DNA from: Amphiura filiformis
Lineage: Eukaryota; Echinodermata; Ophiuroidea; Amphilepidida; Amphiuridae
Length of the DNA stretch: 64,000 nucleotides
Assembly: GCF_039555335.1 (NCBI RefSeq)
Contig: NC_092628.1
Span: 81,618,315 to 81,682,314, forward strand
Direction of reading: 5' to 3'
Shown: positions 49,901 through 54,497 of the stretch, piece after piece
How the letters are laid out: each line of letters begins with the position of its first letter
How positions within the stretch are numbered: the first letter of the stretch is position 1
The notes under the pieces: model-generated
Told to the model about the DNA's origin: nothing
Databases searched by the model: none
Seen by the model: only the letters and a program-made list of their open reading frames with translations
Position numbers and translations under genes: made by a program

Positions 49901-50589
49901 CCTATTTTCGAATGTAACCTACAAGCGAGCCAGCAATTAAATTATGCTACAAGCGAGTGTGTGTCCACACGGGACTTACTTGTAAGCCAACTCAAAAGTA
50001 AGAGTGACCTTCACTGGTAAATTATGCCATGATTATGCACAATCAGAATAGGATTGGGTCATCAAGGTCATGCTTACAAGCAAGTTTACATGCAAGTCTT
50101 GTTCACACTGGCCTTACATTCAAATGTAGCTCACTACATGTAAGATATCTTACATGTAAAATCATCACTTGTAACTTGCATGTAGCTACATTCGAATGTA
50201 CGCGACTTTACAATCGATCGCCTGAACAAGCCTAATATCACGCTTTTTTAAAGAAACTAAACTTACAGGTGTGAGTGATCAGCATGATATGAATATTCTA
50301 TAAAATTACGGTCCAGCTCTTTATCCCTGTTCTTTGAAATGTATGGTTCAATGCAGAGGTACCACATGAATGTACAAGTGCAGTGCGATATATTCAAAAT
50401 TGTTTTAACCTATTGCTATGGTAGTTAATCCTGTTACATCATCACTTCTATGGCAAATAAAATAGGCATAGCAATTTACCTGACAACAAAGTGAGATTTT
50501 GCCTGCCGATGGATATTGCTCTTCTCCGATTCCTTGTCCTTCAGTGTCTCTGTAACACTGCTGCTTTCATGTAAGGATTTGGAAGCCAT
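7609..50589 (-). CDS. Large coiled-coil protein, 23 coding exons (whole gene)
   Basis: The gene reads right to left. Joining exons 1-23 (listed separately) gives 4152 nt, a multiple of three: ATG at 50587-50589, TAA at 7609-7611, and 1383 residues. Every junction uses GT/AG and carries the reading phase across; the weakest is the exon 9 donor. Residues 1 to about 465 are acidic and rich in S, T, D and E (probably disordered). About 480-1285 is rich in E, K, Q and L with heptad-like spacing (coiled coil). The last 97 residues are rich in S, P, H and N. No signal peptide, membrane segment or catalytic motif is visible. The layout fits a cytoskeletal, centrosomal, ciliary or Golgi scaffold, but I do not recognise the family and claim no function. 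Introns range from about 0.1 to 13.3 kb and carry most of the repeats of the window. The start has a favourable context (AAAGATGG). Confidence 0.85.
8402..8473 (-). CDS. Exon 22
   Basis: 72 nt; acceptor TTACCAG, donor GTAAGT. It enters with one base (making ATG with exon 21) and leaves with two (making AAT with exon 23). It encodes a short amphipathic stretch around HQVREMRDANTRLLNNLNK, the last part of the coiled coil. Confidence 0.85.
9338..11214. repeat. Dispersed TATTCGTAGGTAA motif
   Basis: The 16-mer TGTATTCGTAGGTAAT or close variants occur at 10447-10462, 10822-10837, 11009-11024 and 11199-11214, and inverted at 9338-9353. Two copies have a degenerate inverted partner 20-35 bp away (10481-10495, 10853-10867), giving imperfect hairpins. 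The rest of this stretch has no gene or other repeat that I can support. Confidence 0.6.
11589..11634 (-). ncRNA. Hammerhead-ribozyme-like core, left end
   Basis: Read on the minus strand: CTGATGA, a GGCTG/CAGCT stem II with a 9-base loop, GAAA, then ATTAC-GGAG-GTAAAT as stem III with one mismatch. This is the order and spacing of a hammerhead core. Penelope-like elements are known to carry hammerheads. Helix I would have to come from flanking or dimeric sequence, so activity is uncertain. Confidence 0.6.
11703..12162 (+). pseudogene. Penelope-like reverse transcriptase / GIY-YIG fragment
   Basis: An open frame carries KIYRKPTHTDQYLHFSSNHP followed by a HKFGVIQTLFHRA-type block, which is the conserved end of the Penelope-clade reverse transcriptase (RNA-dependent DNA polymerase of a retroelement). 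Downstream come a HIESPGHHVD-type block and HIRANQPSLNKDGG, which in intact elements lie at the C-terminal side of the GIY-YIG endonuclease. The polymerase catalytic motifs and the GIY-YIG motif itself are missing, and the two C-terminal blocks are closer together than usual, implying an internal deletion. The frame begins in the left inverted end and was probably never expressed as such. Confidence 0.8.
12192..12237 (+). ncRNA. Hammerhead-ribozyme-like core, right end
   Basis: CTGACGA (fits CUGANGA), stem II GGCTG/CAGCT, GAAA, then ATTAC-GGAG-GTAAAT. It is the inverted partner of 11589-11634. The end of stem III coincides with the element boundary. Confidence 0.6.
12671..12765 (-). CDS. Exon 21
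   Basis: 95 nt; acceptor CACCAG, donor GTGAGT. Phase 0 in, two bases out. Encodes VQVHQEHDDLIEWEHQLKEE and onward, coiled-coil-like. Confidence 0.85.
12789..13025. mobile_element. Inverted-repeat element with tRNA-like core
   Basis: About 49-bp arms (ACTTGATAGTTAGCATATGT at the left, inverted at the right) at over 90 percent identity by eye. The interior at 12928-12970 reads like the 5' half of a tRNA, with a textbook A box (TAGCTCAGTTGGTAGAGC); no B box follows. Confidence 0.65.
13026..13798. other. Intron 20, left part
   Basis: AT-rich, no coding exon or clear repeat seen. Confidence 0.4.
13799..14047. mobile_element. MITE beside exon 20
   Basis: About 41-bp inverted arms (left TTGGTAGTTTCGAGACTGCT, right inverted with a few mismatches). 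A second, inner inversion is built on TGTCCTTTGTGAATG. It ends 43 bp from the exon 20 donor. Confidence 0.65.
14091..14294 (-). CDS. Exon 20
   Basis: 204 nt, 68 codons, phase 0 at both ends; acceptor TTTCAG, donor GTAGTA. Encodes a K/E/Q/N-rich coiled coil containing NENVLQERCKTLTKQLDQEW. The open frame runs 13 codons into the intron before a stop. Confidence 0.88.
15242..15479 (-). CDS. Exon 19
   Basis: 238 nt; acceptor TTGCAG, donor GTAATA. One base in, phase 0 out. Coiled-coil stretch containing HKEVEEIREAEQQFRNKYSL and a His-rich HHLHHQ run. Confidence 0.88.
15945..16690. mobile_element. Inverted-repeat element, host of a nested MITE
   Basis: Ends AGACCCTGTTTA and TAAACAGGGTCT; the interior is rich in AAGTTGACTTC-like words. 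It is interrupted by the palindromic MITE at 16188-16547. Confidence 0.6.
16188..16547. mobile_element. Long palindromic MITE flanked by TTAA
   Basis: About 360 bp, almost entirely two inverted arms of about 165 bp around a short centre near 16360. TTAA lies on both sides (16184-16187, 16548-16551). The arms begin GGGGGGACTACACCCCT. Non-coding. Confidence 0.75.
16786..16926. repeat. Palindromic element in intron 18
   Basis: Inverted arms share GCATGATACCATAACATATC and TTGGATGGC / GCCATCAA. 141 bp, 63 bp from the exon 18 donor. Non-coding. Confidence 0.65.
16989..17250 (-). CDS. Exon 18
   Basis: 262 nt; acceptor CATCAG, donor GTAATT. Two bases in (GAC with exon 17), two out (AGC with exon 19). 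Encodes 87 residues of strongly charged coiled coil (DRKQEELESRLKQIEEDAKQ within). Confidence 0.9.
17465..18024. repeat. TAACCC-rich diverged repeats flanking the exon array
   Basis: A block with TTAACCCTA, CTACACTAA and a GAGACATTT-GCTCAGTTATGCTAAACC tract occurs near 17470-17560 and again near 17890-17990. The same TAACCCTAGTTAACCTACAC sequence forms the spacers between exon 17 copies. It is telomere-like only in composition. 17580-17870 between them shows no feature. Confidence 0.5.
18025..18090 (-). pseudogene. Exon 17 copy D, truncated
   Basis: Fourth copy of the exon, with its last 24 bp or so missing and an altered middle (encodes VEKKQLVKE instead of EETQQLVRE). Its length (66) changes the exit phase, so joining it to exon 18 would break the frame. 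Confidence 0.6.
18116..18204 (-). CDS. Exon 17 copy C (alternative or relic)
   Basis: 89 nt, same borders (AG at the 3' splice site, GTTAGT donor) and open frame as copy A, 228 bp away from it. Could substitute for copy A in frame. Confidence 0.5.
18230..18318 (-). CDS. Exon 17 copy B (alternative or relic)
   Basis: 89 nt, open, 114 bp from copy A; differs at a few codons (Q-to-V change near the start and E-to-K in the middle). Same splice borders. Confidence 0.5.
18344..18432 (-). CDS. Exon 17 (copy A)
   Basis: 89 nt; acceptor GATAG, donor GTTAGT. One base in, one out, matching exons 16 and 18. Encodes SEKQLIQDQLEETQQLVREL and onward (coiled coil). I take this copy as the default because its upstream intron is normal, whereas copies B-D are preceded by only 25 bp of spacer. 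Reading straight through the spacer meets an in-frame TAG. Confidence 0.8.
19161..19315 (-). CDS. Exon 16
   Basis: 155 nt; acceptor TTCTAG, donor GTAAAG. Phase 0 in, two bases out. Coiled coil with LETLKDLEDKDCKISDLQQR. Confidence 0.88.
19519..19549. repeat. Perfect 13-bp-stem hairpin
   Basis: AATAGCAGTGCAT, loop GCACT, ATGCACTGCTATT, in intron 15. The stem is short for a microRNA precursor. Confidence 0.6.
20021..20182 (-). CDS. Exon 15
   Basis: 162 nt, 54 codons, phase 0 at both ends; acceptor TCACAG, donor GTAGGA. Encodes a Q/D/E-rich stretch with DKQLVNQMQQKKDADPVAEL. Confidence 0.88.
20659..20757 (-). CDS. Exon 14
   Basis: 99 nt, 33 codons, phase 0 at both ends; acceptor TTGTAG, donor GTTAGT. 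Starts MGDIDGLEDWLGHLKAG, less coil-like and possibly a hinge. It follows the largest intron (13.3 kb). The initial ATG could serve an internal promoter, but nothing shows that. Confidence 0.85.
20760..22704. other. Intron 13, unassigned part
   Basis: About 1.9 kb with no exon that fits the frame and no clear repeat. Confidence 0.4.
22705..24994. mobile_element. C-rich foldback element (family A) with internal duplication
   Basis: Ends GGGGTGGTGCAATAATTAT at 22705 and ATTATTATTGCACCACCCC at 24994. Inside are two tandem units of about 1.05 kb (22855-23925 and 23926-24990) made of short words such as GCCAAAAATCGCTTGCCCCC. Other family A copies: 55011-55438 and 57499-57994. Open frames inside are composition artefacts. 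Confidence 0.75.
22727..23184. mobile_element. C-rich element (family B) nested in family A
   Basis: Ends GGGGCTGGCATTTTCTTGGA and GAAGAAAATGCCAGCCCC. It lies just inside the left end of the family A element. A truncated copy of its right half ends near 24254 in the second unit, and a solitary copy is at 56416-56810. Confidence 0.7.
25070..25335. mobile_element. Poly-A-ended inverted-repeat element
   Basis: A-run plus CCTGTTCTACGGGCGACC at the left; GGTCCATCCGCCCATAGAAC plus a T-run at the right. A shorter relative is at 26662-26794. Confidence 0.5.
25685..26018 (-). repeat. tRNA-derived SINE
   Basis: On the minus strand: A box GGTAGCTCAGTGG (complement at 25997-26009), B box GGTTCGAGTCCCC (complement at 25937-25949), then GGGCAAGGCGCTTTGTC, a TATATAAATATCT-type tail and an ATTT-rich 3' end (25685-25710). 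The body plan is that of a tRNA-headed SINE mobilised by a partner LINE. Confidence 0.8.
26662..26794. mobile_element. Short relative of the 25070 element
   Basis: AAAAAACCTGTTCTAC at the left, GTAGAGCAGGGTTTTTTT at the right. Non-coding. Confidence 0.5.
26795..28560. other. Intron 13, unassigned
   Basis: AT-rich, with no exon or repeat I can support. Confidence 0.4.
28561..28733. mobile_element. MITE with about 30-bp inverted ends
   Basis: TTTCACACTGATGTGGCAGT at the left, ACTGCCATATCAGGGTGAAA at the right; both contain GACGTCA. Non-coding, 173 bp. Confidence 0.7.
28760..32525. repeat. Palindromic satellite, about 186-bp period
   Basis: From about 30,000 rightwards regular units recur every 186 bp or so (TTGACATATTGAGAATTTTA near 30629, 30997, 31193, 31379, 31566, 31751, 31937, 32126 and 32309). 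Each unit has two inverted cores. One is CAATGTKCCGTA-GCTTT-TACGGAACATTG. The other is centred on GGCCTCGTAAAGTTTTACGAG and flanked by ATTTTATCaAGATTTT / AAAATCTCGATAAAAT. Left of 30,000 the same words persist in shorter, diverged and reordered copies. No coding potential. Confidence 0.85.
32526..32776. mobile_element. MITE at the satellite edge
   Basis: Ends ATAGTGGGAATTCCAATTGA and TCAATTGGAATTCTTACTAT, arms about 34 bp. It interrupts the last satellite copy right after its CCGTAGCTTTTA word. Confidence 0.7.
32777..33728. other. Intron 13, unassigned
   Basis: No exon or repeat recognised. Confidence 0.4.
33729..33888. mobile_element. MITE with about 45-bp inverted ends
   Basis: Arms share ACCGAATTAAAAAGACTA and a GACGTCAT word near their inner ends. 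160 bp, non-coding. Confidence 0.65.
34104..34285 (-). CDS. Exon 13
   Basis: 182 nt; acceptor TCTAAG, donor GTAAGT. Two bases in, phase 0 out. Encodes a coil segment with SKLDVVNSELIHERLHSQHL, then an acidic, proline-containing break. Confidence 0.88.
35234..35312 (-). CDS. Exon 12
   Basis: 79 nt; acceptor TTGCAG, donor GTTAGT. Phase 0 in, one base out. LKQHLIDVQNLAQKQQLELN: clear heptads. Confidence 0.88.
35927..36916 (-). mobile_element. Degenerate Tc1/mariner-type transposon
   Basis: Inverted ends CAGGGTGTCCCAGAATGAT and ATCATTCTGGGACACCCTG (about 25 bp, few mismatches), each bordered by TA (35925-35926, 36917-36918), the usual target duplication of this superfamily. 990 bp. The minus strand at about 36130-36420 translates, with a stop, into a helix-turn-helix-like piece (KKFDEHGTVRNRQSEASGAR) of the type that precedes a DDE transposase. 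The catalytic part is absent. Confidence 0.75.
36130..36420 (-). pseudogene. Transposase N-terminal relic
   Basis: Runs QQRGFLSKTYWQTGSYVETQ, RRFIRR, stop, then a KFDEHGTVRNRQ-type linker and ARKTVRTRANIAAVRQALRR. This order (helix-turn-helix, GTV/GS linker, second helix-turn-helix) matches the DNA-binding half of mariner-like proteins. In-frame stops, no DDE part. Confidence 0.6.
37220..37335 (-). CDS. Exon 11
   Basis: 116 nt; acceptor TTTCAG, donor GTAAGA. Two bases in (TGT with exon 10), phase 0 out. Encodes IDDKSCDTPGIWGLQETSKQ then a coil start (DMVNEMVEHLQEE). Confidence 0.88.
37363..37555. mobile_element. MITE 28 bp from exon 11
   Basis: AAAGTTTGTTCGGTTTATA at the left and TATATAAGCCGAACAAACTT at the right. 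It lies just outside the exon 11 acceptor, within reach of the branch-point region. Confidence 0.7.
37579..37800 (+). repeat. tRNA-derived SINE
   Basis: A-box-like GCATAATGGTTATGGCA, B-box-like TGTATTCAACCCT, then CCTTGAGCAAGATACTTTATA, the usual body start of tRNA SINEs. Confidence 0.65.
37805..38119. mobile_element. Foldback element with about 43-bp arms
   Basis: CCACAGACGAGAAAGAAACA at the left, inverted at 38075-38119. It lies between a SINE and a Penelope fragment. Confidence 0.7.
38178..38408 (+). pseudogene. Penelope-like element, GIY-YIG C-terminal end
   Basis: 77 codons open to a TGA. HLKESGHSINIEDATILDRE, then EEQWHRRGIKEAIWERVESP and SLNKRGG: the conserved C-terminal side of the Penelope-clade GIY-YIG endonuclease, which nicks target DNA. 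The GIY-YIG motif itself and the reverse transcriptase are missing to the left. No ATG; a truncated copy, different from the one at 11589. Confidence 0.8.
38405..38450 (+). ncRNA. Degenerate hammerhead-like motif
   Basis: CTGATGA at 38405-38411, a perfect 7-bp stem II (GTGTGAT-ggt-ATCACAC), then GCAA where a hammerhead has GAAA, then TAGC-TTT-GCTA as stem III. The changed core base suggests loss of activity. The CTGATGA overlaps the TGA stop of the endonuclease fragment. Confidence 0.45.
38697..38826 (-). CDS. Exon 10
   Basis: 130 nt; acceptor ACACAG, donor GTAAGT. Phase 0 in, one base out. TECTAWKQRSKEQEAAKEQL and onward, coiled coil. Confidence 0.85.
39248..39283 (-). CDS. Exon 9 (donor uncertain)
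   Basis: Acceptor GTTTTAG is good and the frame stays open for 32 codons. The only donor that keeps phase 0 into exon 10 is GTAGGA at 39242-39247, giving a 12-codon exon. The stronger-looking longer form (donor GTAAAC, exon to 39187) would leave one base and break the frame, unless an unseen small exon lies between. Confidence 0.5.
39414..39509 (-). CDS. Exon 8
   Basis: 96 nt, 32 codons, phase 0 at both ends; acceptor TTGCAG, donor GTTAGT. KTLLLQKEEIYTSEANKQGF and onward. Confidence 0.85.
39591..39752 (-). CDS. Exon 7
   Basis: 162 nt, 54 codons, phase 0 at both ends; acceptor ATAAG, donor GTAATA. Less repetitive than the rest: RIFEEIESEGGPSKVWTTPE, then EGLQQAIRFLYWKRKDMESL. This W/Y/F-containing block is the best probe for finding the family. 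Confidence 0.88.
40377..40550 (-). CDS. Exon 6
   Basis: 174 nt, 58 codons, phase 0 at both ends; acceptor TTTAG, donor GTAAAA. EELKSSKEETLRLKQQLDVQ and VEIEKAERKITKLQAQINKP: strong coiled coil. Confidence 0.9.
40590..40770 (+). repeat. tRNA-derived SINE fragment
   Basis: B-box-like GGGTTTGAACCCTGGC, then AGACAAGGAACATACT, a diverged version of the GCAAGGCACTT body motif. Confidence 0.5.
40988..41104 (-). CDS. Exon 5
   Basis: 117 nt, 39 codons, phase 0 at both ends; acceptor TGATAG, donor GTATGT. Start of the coiled-coil body (EERESRESNQLQQEIATDTA). Confidence 0.88.
41343..41527. mobile_element. MITE family GGGCTATTCCAG, copy 2
   Basis: GGCTATTCCAGTTGAAATCC at the left and GGATTTCAACTGGAATAGCC at the right, a perfect 20-bp inversion and the best preserved of the three copies. 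Intron 4. Confidence 0.8.
41949..42121 (-). CDS. Exon 4
   Basis: 173 nt; acceptor AAAG after an AT-rich tract, donor GTATCC. Two bases in, phase 0 out. Mixed acidic region (QVQGFSKSDSSVEVIYKVKK at the end). Confidence 0.85.
42640..42836. repeat. Inverted-repeat element in intron 3
   Basis: Arms around TTTCTCATTAACATACTGAA and its inverted copy TTCAATATGTTAATGAGAAA, with GATATC words further in. A one-armed relative occurs near 54785-54950 (TAATGAGAAAAATAGTATC). Confidence 0.6.
42975..43280. repeat. 20-bp minisatellite, array 1
   Basis: Tandem TATAGCCATGCATAGCTATG and single-base variants. The unit contains the palindrome CATAGCTATG. Open frames on the minus strand (repeated AWLYIAMH) are artefacts. 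Confidence 0.9.
43281..44190. repeat. 600-bp tandem duplication with minisatellite array 2
   Basis: The non-repetitive tail after array 1 (GGGCTGCCAACTTTGAAAA to about 43590) recurs at 43871-44190. Between them lies a second 20-bp array (43590-43870). So a segment of array plus tail was duplicated; the two tails differ by small indels. Confidence 0.85.
44335..44375. repeat. Left member of an inverted pair around exon 3
   Basis: TAATGTCAGAGAGGGGTTGT and GTCATGGTCCCATA, inverted at 46280-46320. Confidence 0.6.
45008..45835 (-). CDS. Exon 3, acidic disordered region
   Basis: 828 nt, the largest exon; acceptor TCCTAG, donor GTATGT. Two bases in, one out. Encodes about 276 residues rich in D, E, S and T (SADTDNSSSWSSISNIEDN; ESKESSVNADQQLMESFKSS), no heptads. 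One less acidic island, NIMALFKAGLFSVRRNAL, stands out as a possible short binding helix. Confidence 0.9.
46280..46320. repeat. Right member of an inverted pair around exon 3
   Basis: Inverted copy of 44335-44375, 460 bp upstream of the exon 3 acceptor. Confidence 0.6.
46537..46729. mobile_element. MITE family GGGCTATTCCAG, copy 3
   Basis: GGGCTATTCTAGTTGAAACC at the left and GGATTTCAAGTGGAATAGCC at the right. Intron 2, 118 bp from the exon 2 donor. Confidence 0.78.
46848..47128 (-). CDS. Exon 2
   Basis: 281 nt; acceptor ACATCAG, donor GTATGT. One base in (AGT with exon 1), one out. Encodes a Ser/Thr-rich acidic segment with a run of six serines followed by DDE. Confidence 0.88.
47130..48400. 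other. Intron 1, unassigned part
   Basis: AT-rich, no exon or clear repeat. Confidence 0.4.
48405..48815. repeat. Diverged tandem pair, about 240-bp spacing
   Basis: 48405-48560 and 48645-48815 share AAGTGCATNATTT, GGCGGTAG-GCTTAAACATT and ACATTTTRTCTTCA in order. Identity is low to moderate, so this is an old duplication. Confidence 0.55.
49296..49590. repeat. Three tandem copies, about 95-116 bp
   Basis: AACAGAAATTGGGTYGAGTA followed by TTTTGCTTTTATCTTGGAAT and CCCATCC recurs at about 49307, 49405 and 49521. Confidence 0.7.
49754..50445. mobile_element. Foldback element 35 bp from the exon 1 donor
   Basis: GTGATGATGTAACAGGATTA at the left and TAATCCTGTTACATCATCAC at the right; arms about 50 bp with a 6-bp indel. 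The interior holds further inverted words (TTCGAATGTA / TACATTCGAA, TTACAAGC). No open frame of note. It occupies the start of intron 1. Confidence 0.7.
50480..50589 (-). CDS. Exon 1 with start codon
   Basis: 110 coding nt; ATG at 50587-50589 in AAAGATGG context, donor GTAAAT. Leaves two bases. Encodes MASKSLHESSSVTETLKDKE and onward. A possible acceptor (ATGCAG, complement near 50613) could mark the 5' limit of this exon, implying an upstream non-coding exon. Confidence 0.8.
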
Positions 50590-50769
50590 CTTTCTTCACA
50601 TCTATTTATCTACCTGCATAACAAACAAAGTATTCAGGTGCAAGATACACCATTACTACCTGATATTACCTTATTTTAAAATCAATATTGTTATTTGATC
50701 ATGTTATGTTATTTTACATTTGATTGATCATTTCTCTTTTAAATGATCTCAAACTTGGGAAAATCTTAC

Positions 50770-51420
50770 CAAAAAAGGGGGTCACTCAGTGAGACTGGGG
50801 AAAATTTAGGGTCAAAATATATTTTAAAAAAAAAATGACAAAATGGGGTCATTCAGTGAGAAATTTATCAGAAATTTTCCCACAATTTTTTTTTTTAAAA
50901 AGGGGGGCTTTTAGTGACAAGAAAACAAAAAGGAGGTATTGGGTGAGAGGGAGTTCAGTAAAACAAAAAGGAGGTATTGGGGGTCATTCACTGCTCGTGA
51001 AGCTGACCACGGTACAATGTCGCTTTGCATGGTTTGTTGCAGGGCCTCAGATATATACGTCATGTGCCCATGAAAAGGCCCCGGTATTTTTGGCAAATCC
51101 TACACCCAATGACCCTGGTTTTTTCAGTAGCCTACACTGAATGACCACCTTTCTTGAACAATTAGTCCTCAAAATTGAAATTTCGGCATGCTCCACACGC
51201 ATTTTGAGCAAAATAAATGAGTTTTGTCTATTTTGTACTGTAAAATTGGGTAAAAAGCAATTTTTTTTTGTCAATGATGTGAAATTTTGGGTGCTCCCAT
51301 ACAAAATCACCCCATATTCAACATTGCCAACTGACTGAATGACCCCCTTTTTCTGAAAATTTCTACACCGATAGACCCTTAGTTTCGTACGCTGGTGGGC
51401 ACAGGTACGTCACTTTCATA
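50770..51420. repeat. Inverted-repeat region with GTCATTCAGTGAG words
   Basis: AAAGGGGGTCACTCAGTGAG at the left, CTGAATGACCCCCTTTTT at the right, with further copies of the word inside. Open frames are composition artefacts. A promoter for the large gene could lie near here, but I see no defining motif. Confidence 0.5.
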
Positions 51421-52710
51421 TTTGAGTGCCTCCCCCGGGCCTCAGATTCGACAACATGATCCATCTACAATCACTGAATTGATTCTCGCATTATGATTCT
51501 CAAAACATTTGTTGCCGGCAAGAATCAATTCTTTCATTGAATCATACAGTAAAGTGAAGCGCCTTGGATGGTTTTTGATTCCTGCAAACTGGCACGAAAT
51601 ACAGAACTGAAGTTTACTTTAGAACCATCAGTAGTGTAATACCCTGTATCTGTTAGTAGGTACAACACAACGCTCCACATCAACATCACCTGGTTAATAA
51701 TTACATTGTACAGCAGATCGAGACACTAAAATCAACACCCGGGATCGATACACGTGAATGTGCTATGCAGTATGCACGATTTGATATTCAGACGATAAAT
51801 CTTTGGATACCGGGGAAGAAAATGATGAATATCTCCCGTAATTTTTTTATTCTAAAGAAGCCATATTTTGATGCTTGCATTTGAATATATGTGTTGAAAG
51901 GATATGATAGTCGTTAGTTTGCGTATTGAGAAAGAACTGTGCATATTGAGCTCAAAAACTGACAAAAATTCTGATTTTATATGCGCCAAATTATAGCACA
52001 GCGTAGCCCACACATGGAGGCAGTCTAAAAGCAGATGACTTCATGGCGTATACCATGCAACATCTAGTAACAGAGGTCAGTGACCAGGCTATTGTCAATA
52101 GCCTTAGTCAGGGCGGATGTCCCTTGGCCCATTATACGTCTCAAAAGTATAGTATTAAACAGGTCGGAACAAAATGGCCATGCGAGGCTGTGGATTCAAC
52201 CTACCATGGCGATTTCTGCCATGAAGATATCGGGCGATGACACTGTCACTGTGCGCTCACTGGAACCAGGCGCTAGGCGCGGCGTGTATGCCCTGAGATC
52301 AAAGTGGTGATGTGGCCTAGCCCGACACATCATGGCCCTAAGTTGTTCCTTCCTCACCATTAGGGGACAGTGGAAATCTTAGTGACGGAGGTGTGATCGA
52401 GTACTTTGATGCTTGATCAATGCAAAAATAACTTAAAGCCATATTATAACATTTTCATACAAAATAGATTAGCATTTCTTTGCCATAAAATGTTAGTTTT
52501 ACTGTCAGATATATCCCTTTTATTTTTGAGCCGAACAACTACGGCAGAGCAAAGAAAATTGGAATTTACTACCAGGGCATATGTCGCCAATACGTACCAC
52601 TCCTTCGGTCATGTTATGGTACGGCCCTTTGTTGTGTAGATCACCGTCGCGTTAACTCGCGTACACCGTGTACGTACTGTGTGTTATGAACATCGTGTAT
52701 GCGTCACCAA
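51421..52710. other. Intergenic, unassigned
   Basis: About 1.3 kb with no gene or repeat I can support. 52040-52330 is less AT-rich than its surroundings. Confidence 0.35.
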
Positions 52711-52990
52711 GCGGTCGAGCGTGGCGCCTAGCGGTTAAGGCGTGGGACTGTGAATCCAAGGGTCAAGGGTTCAATCCCAGGTCCGGCTCTTTGTGTCCTT
52801 GAGCAAGGCACTTCACTCTACTTGCTTAGTGCTTCGGAGGGCACTTTAAGCTGTCGGTCCCGTGTACATGCATATTTTCTCACATTAATGTAGTGTGCAT
52901 GTAAAAGAACGTCACAGGCTATTCGAAAAGAGCAGGGGATCATCCCGGTACTGTTGACTGTACTTCAAAATACACTCAATCTACTCTAGG
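52711..52990 (+). repeat. tRNA-derived SINE
   Basis: tRNA-like head with A-box-like TAGCGGTTAAGGCG and B box GGGTTCAATCCC, then CCTTGAGCAAGGCACTTCAC and GGGCACTTTAAGCTGTCGGT. The best preserved SINE on the plus strand here. Confidence 0.8.
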
Positions 52991-53162
52991 TTCCAGAGTA
53001 AAAATAAGTACAGCTTGTCTGTACGCAGTGCGATAATACTCATACATATGAGGTAGGCACTTACAAGGAAGAAGAAGGGCGGATCCAGGACTGCTTCCCC
53101 GGTGCTTTAAAAAATCGTAAATGAAAAAATGTAATGCCAAGCTGGCATCACATGAAGCGCTT

Positions 53163-53640
53163 ATGCGACGAGGGGGGGTGTCTGAGGGGGATGTGCCCTC
53201 TCAGAAGTAAGAAACTTTTGCAAAATGAAGACCTAATTGAAGCGATTTGGTGGACCATTTTGTCACTATTAGTGTGTAAAATGTTAGTTTGAAAAAGCCG
53301 AAAATTTGTGAAATGACGGGGCATGAAGCGTTTTCGTGGACAAGTTTTCCCTATAATTGTTGTAGGCCTATAAATTGATTTAAACAAAAATTGGGAAATG
53401 TTGAAAGCAGAAGCTAATATGGCTACTTGTTTATGAACTACGCAGGGGGTGTCTGAGGGGGGATGTGCCCCCCTGAGAAGTAAGAAACTTTTGCAAAATG
53501 AAGACCTAATTGAAGCAATTTAGTGGACCATTTTGTCACTGTTAGTGTATCAAATTTCAGTTTGAAAAAACCGAAAATTTGTGAAATGACGGCCCGTCCA
53601 TGAAGCCTTTCGTGGACAAGTTTTCCCCATTATTGTCGTC
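53163..53640. repeat. Tandem duplication, about 285-bp spacing
   Basis: 53163-53365 and 53444-53640 share GGGGTGTCTGAGGGGGATGT, AAGACCTAATTGAAGC and CCGAAAATTTGTGAAATGAC in order, about 90 percent identical by eye. Confidence 0.8.
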
Positions 53641-53829
53641 TAGTGACTTTGGTGACAAAAATGTAATAGGCCCTGCATATCGGCGGGCCCGCAGTAATTT
53701 TCACAAGCGTTTGGTACGAGGACCCGCCTTCAAGCAATGCCTAAAATAATTGCAGGCCTATATTATAGGGCCTACTTCCGATCGACCCAACTGTGCTTTC
53801 TTTTCTTCTCGCAATTCCTCTTTTTTGTG

Positions 53830-54080
53830 GGAGGAGGGCCCGCTCCCTCTAAACCGCGCCTGCTGTAAAGTTATGGGTCTAGGGTGTTGGAAGAACTTTT
53901 TTGTGCATACTTTTTCCTGTCTTTCCTTCAAACCGCGCCTGCTGTAAAGTTATGGGTCTAGGGAGAACTCAATTCGCGCGATTTTGTGCATACTTTTTCC
54001 TTCCTTTCTTCCTTCCTTCCTCCCTCCCTCCCTTCCTTCCTCTCTTTCTTTTCTCTCTTTCTTTTCTCTCTCTCTTTTTT
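53830..54080. repeat. Short tandem duplication and TTCC/TTTC tract
   Basis: AAACCGCGCCTGCTGTAAAG followed by TTATGGGTCTAGGG occurs at about 53849 and 53930; a pyrimidine tract (TTCC, then TCTTT) fills 53996-54088. Confidence 0.75.
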
Positions 54081-54497
54081 TTTTTTTTGCGATTCATTCC
54101 CGGGGTGCTGCAGCCACCAAAGCACCCCCCCCTGGATCCGCGCTTGCGTTCGACTAATAATTCCATCGTAATAATAAAATGCTGATTCAGGCGTTTTATT
54201 CAAAATCTCGGATTTTGACAAAACTACAGCACCTAGAGTCGTAAATGTGAATAAATAGCCAAATTTGCAATCCAATACCTTGGTATACGTGAATTGCATT
54301 CTGGGCAGGCAAGCAACAACAACAATTCGCGTTCGTATGACGTACAATGCCCGGCCCGTATTGAACGGAAAATATTTGTTTTTTTTGTTCCGTTTCAAAA
54401 AAAAGGAAACAAAATATATTTCCCCTTGCAAAGTTGCAATATGTACATTTCAAATGAATATAAAAAGTTTGGGTTAAAAATGGAGAAAAAAAACCCT

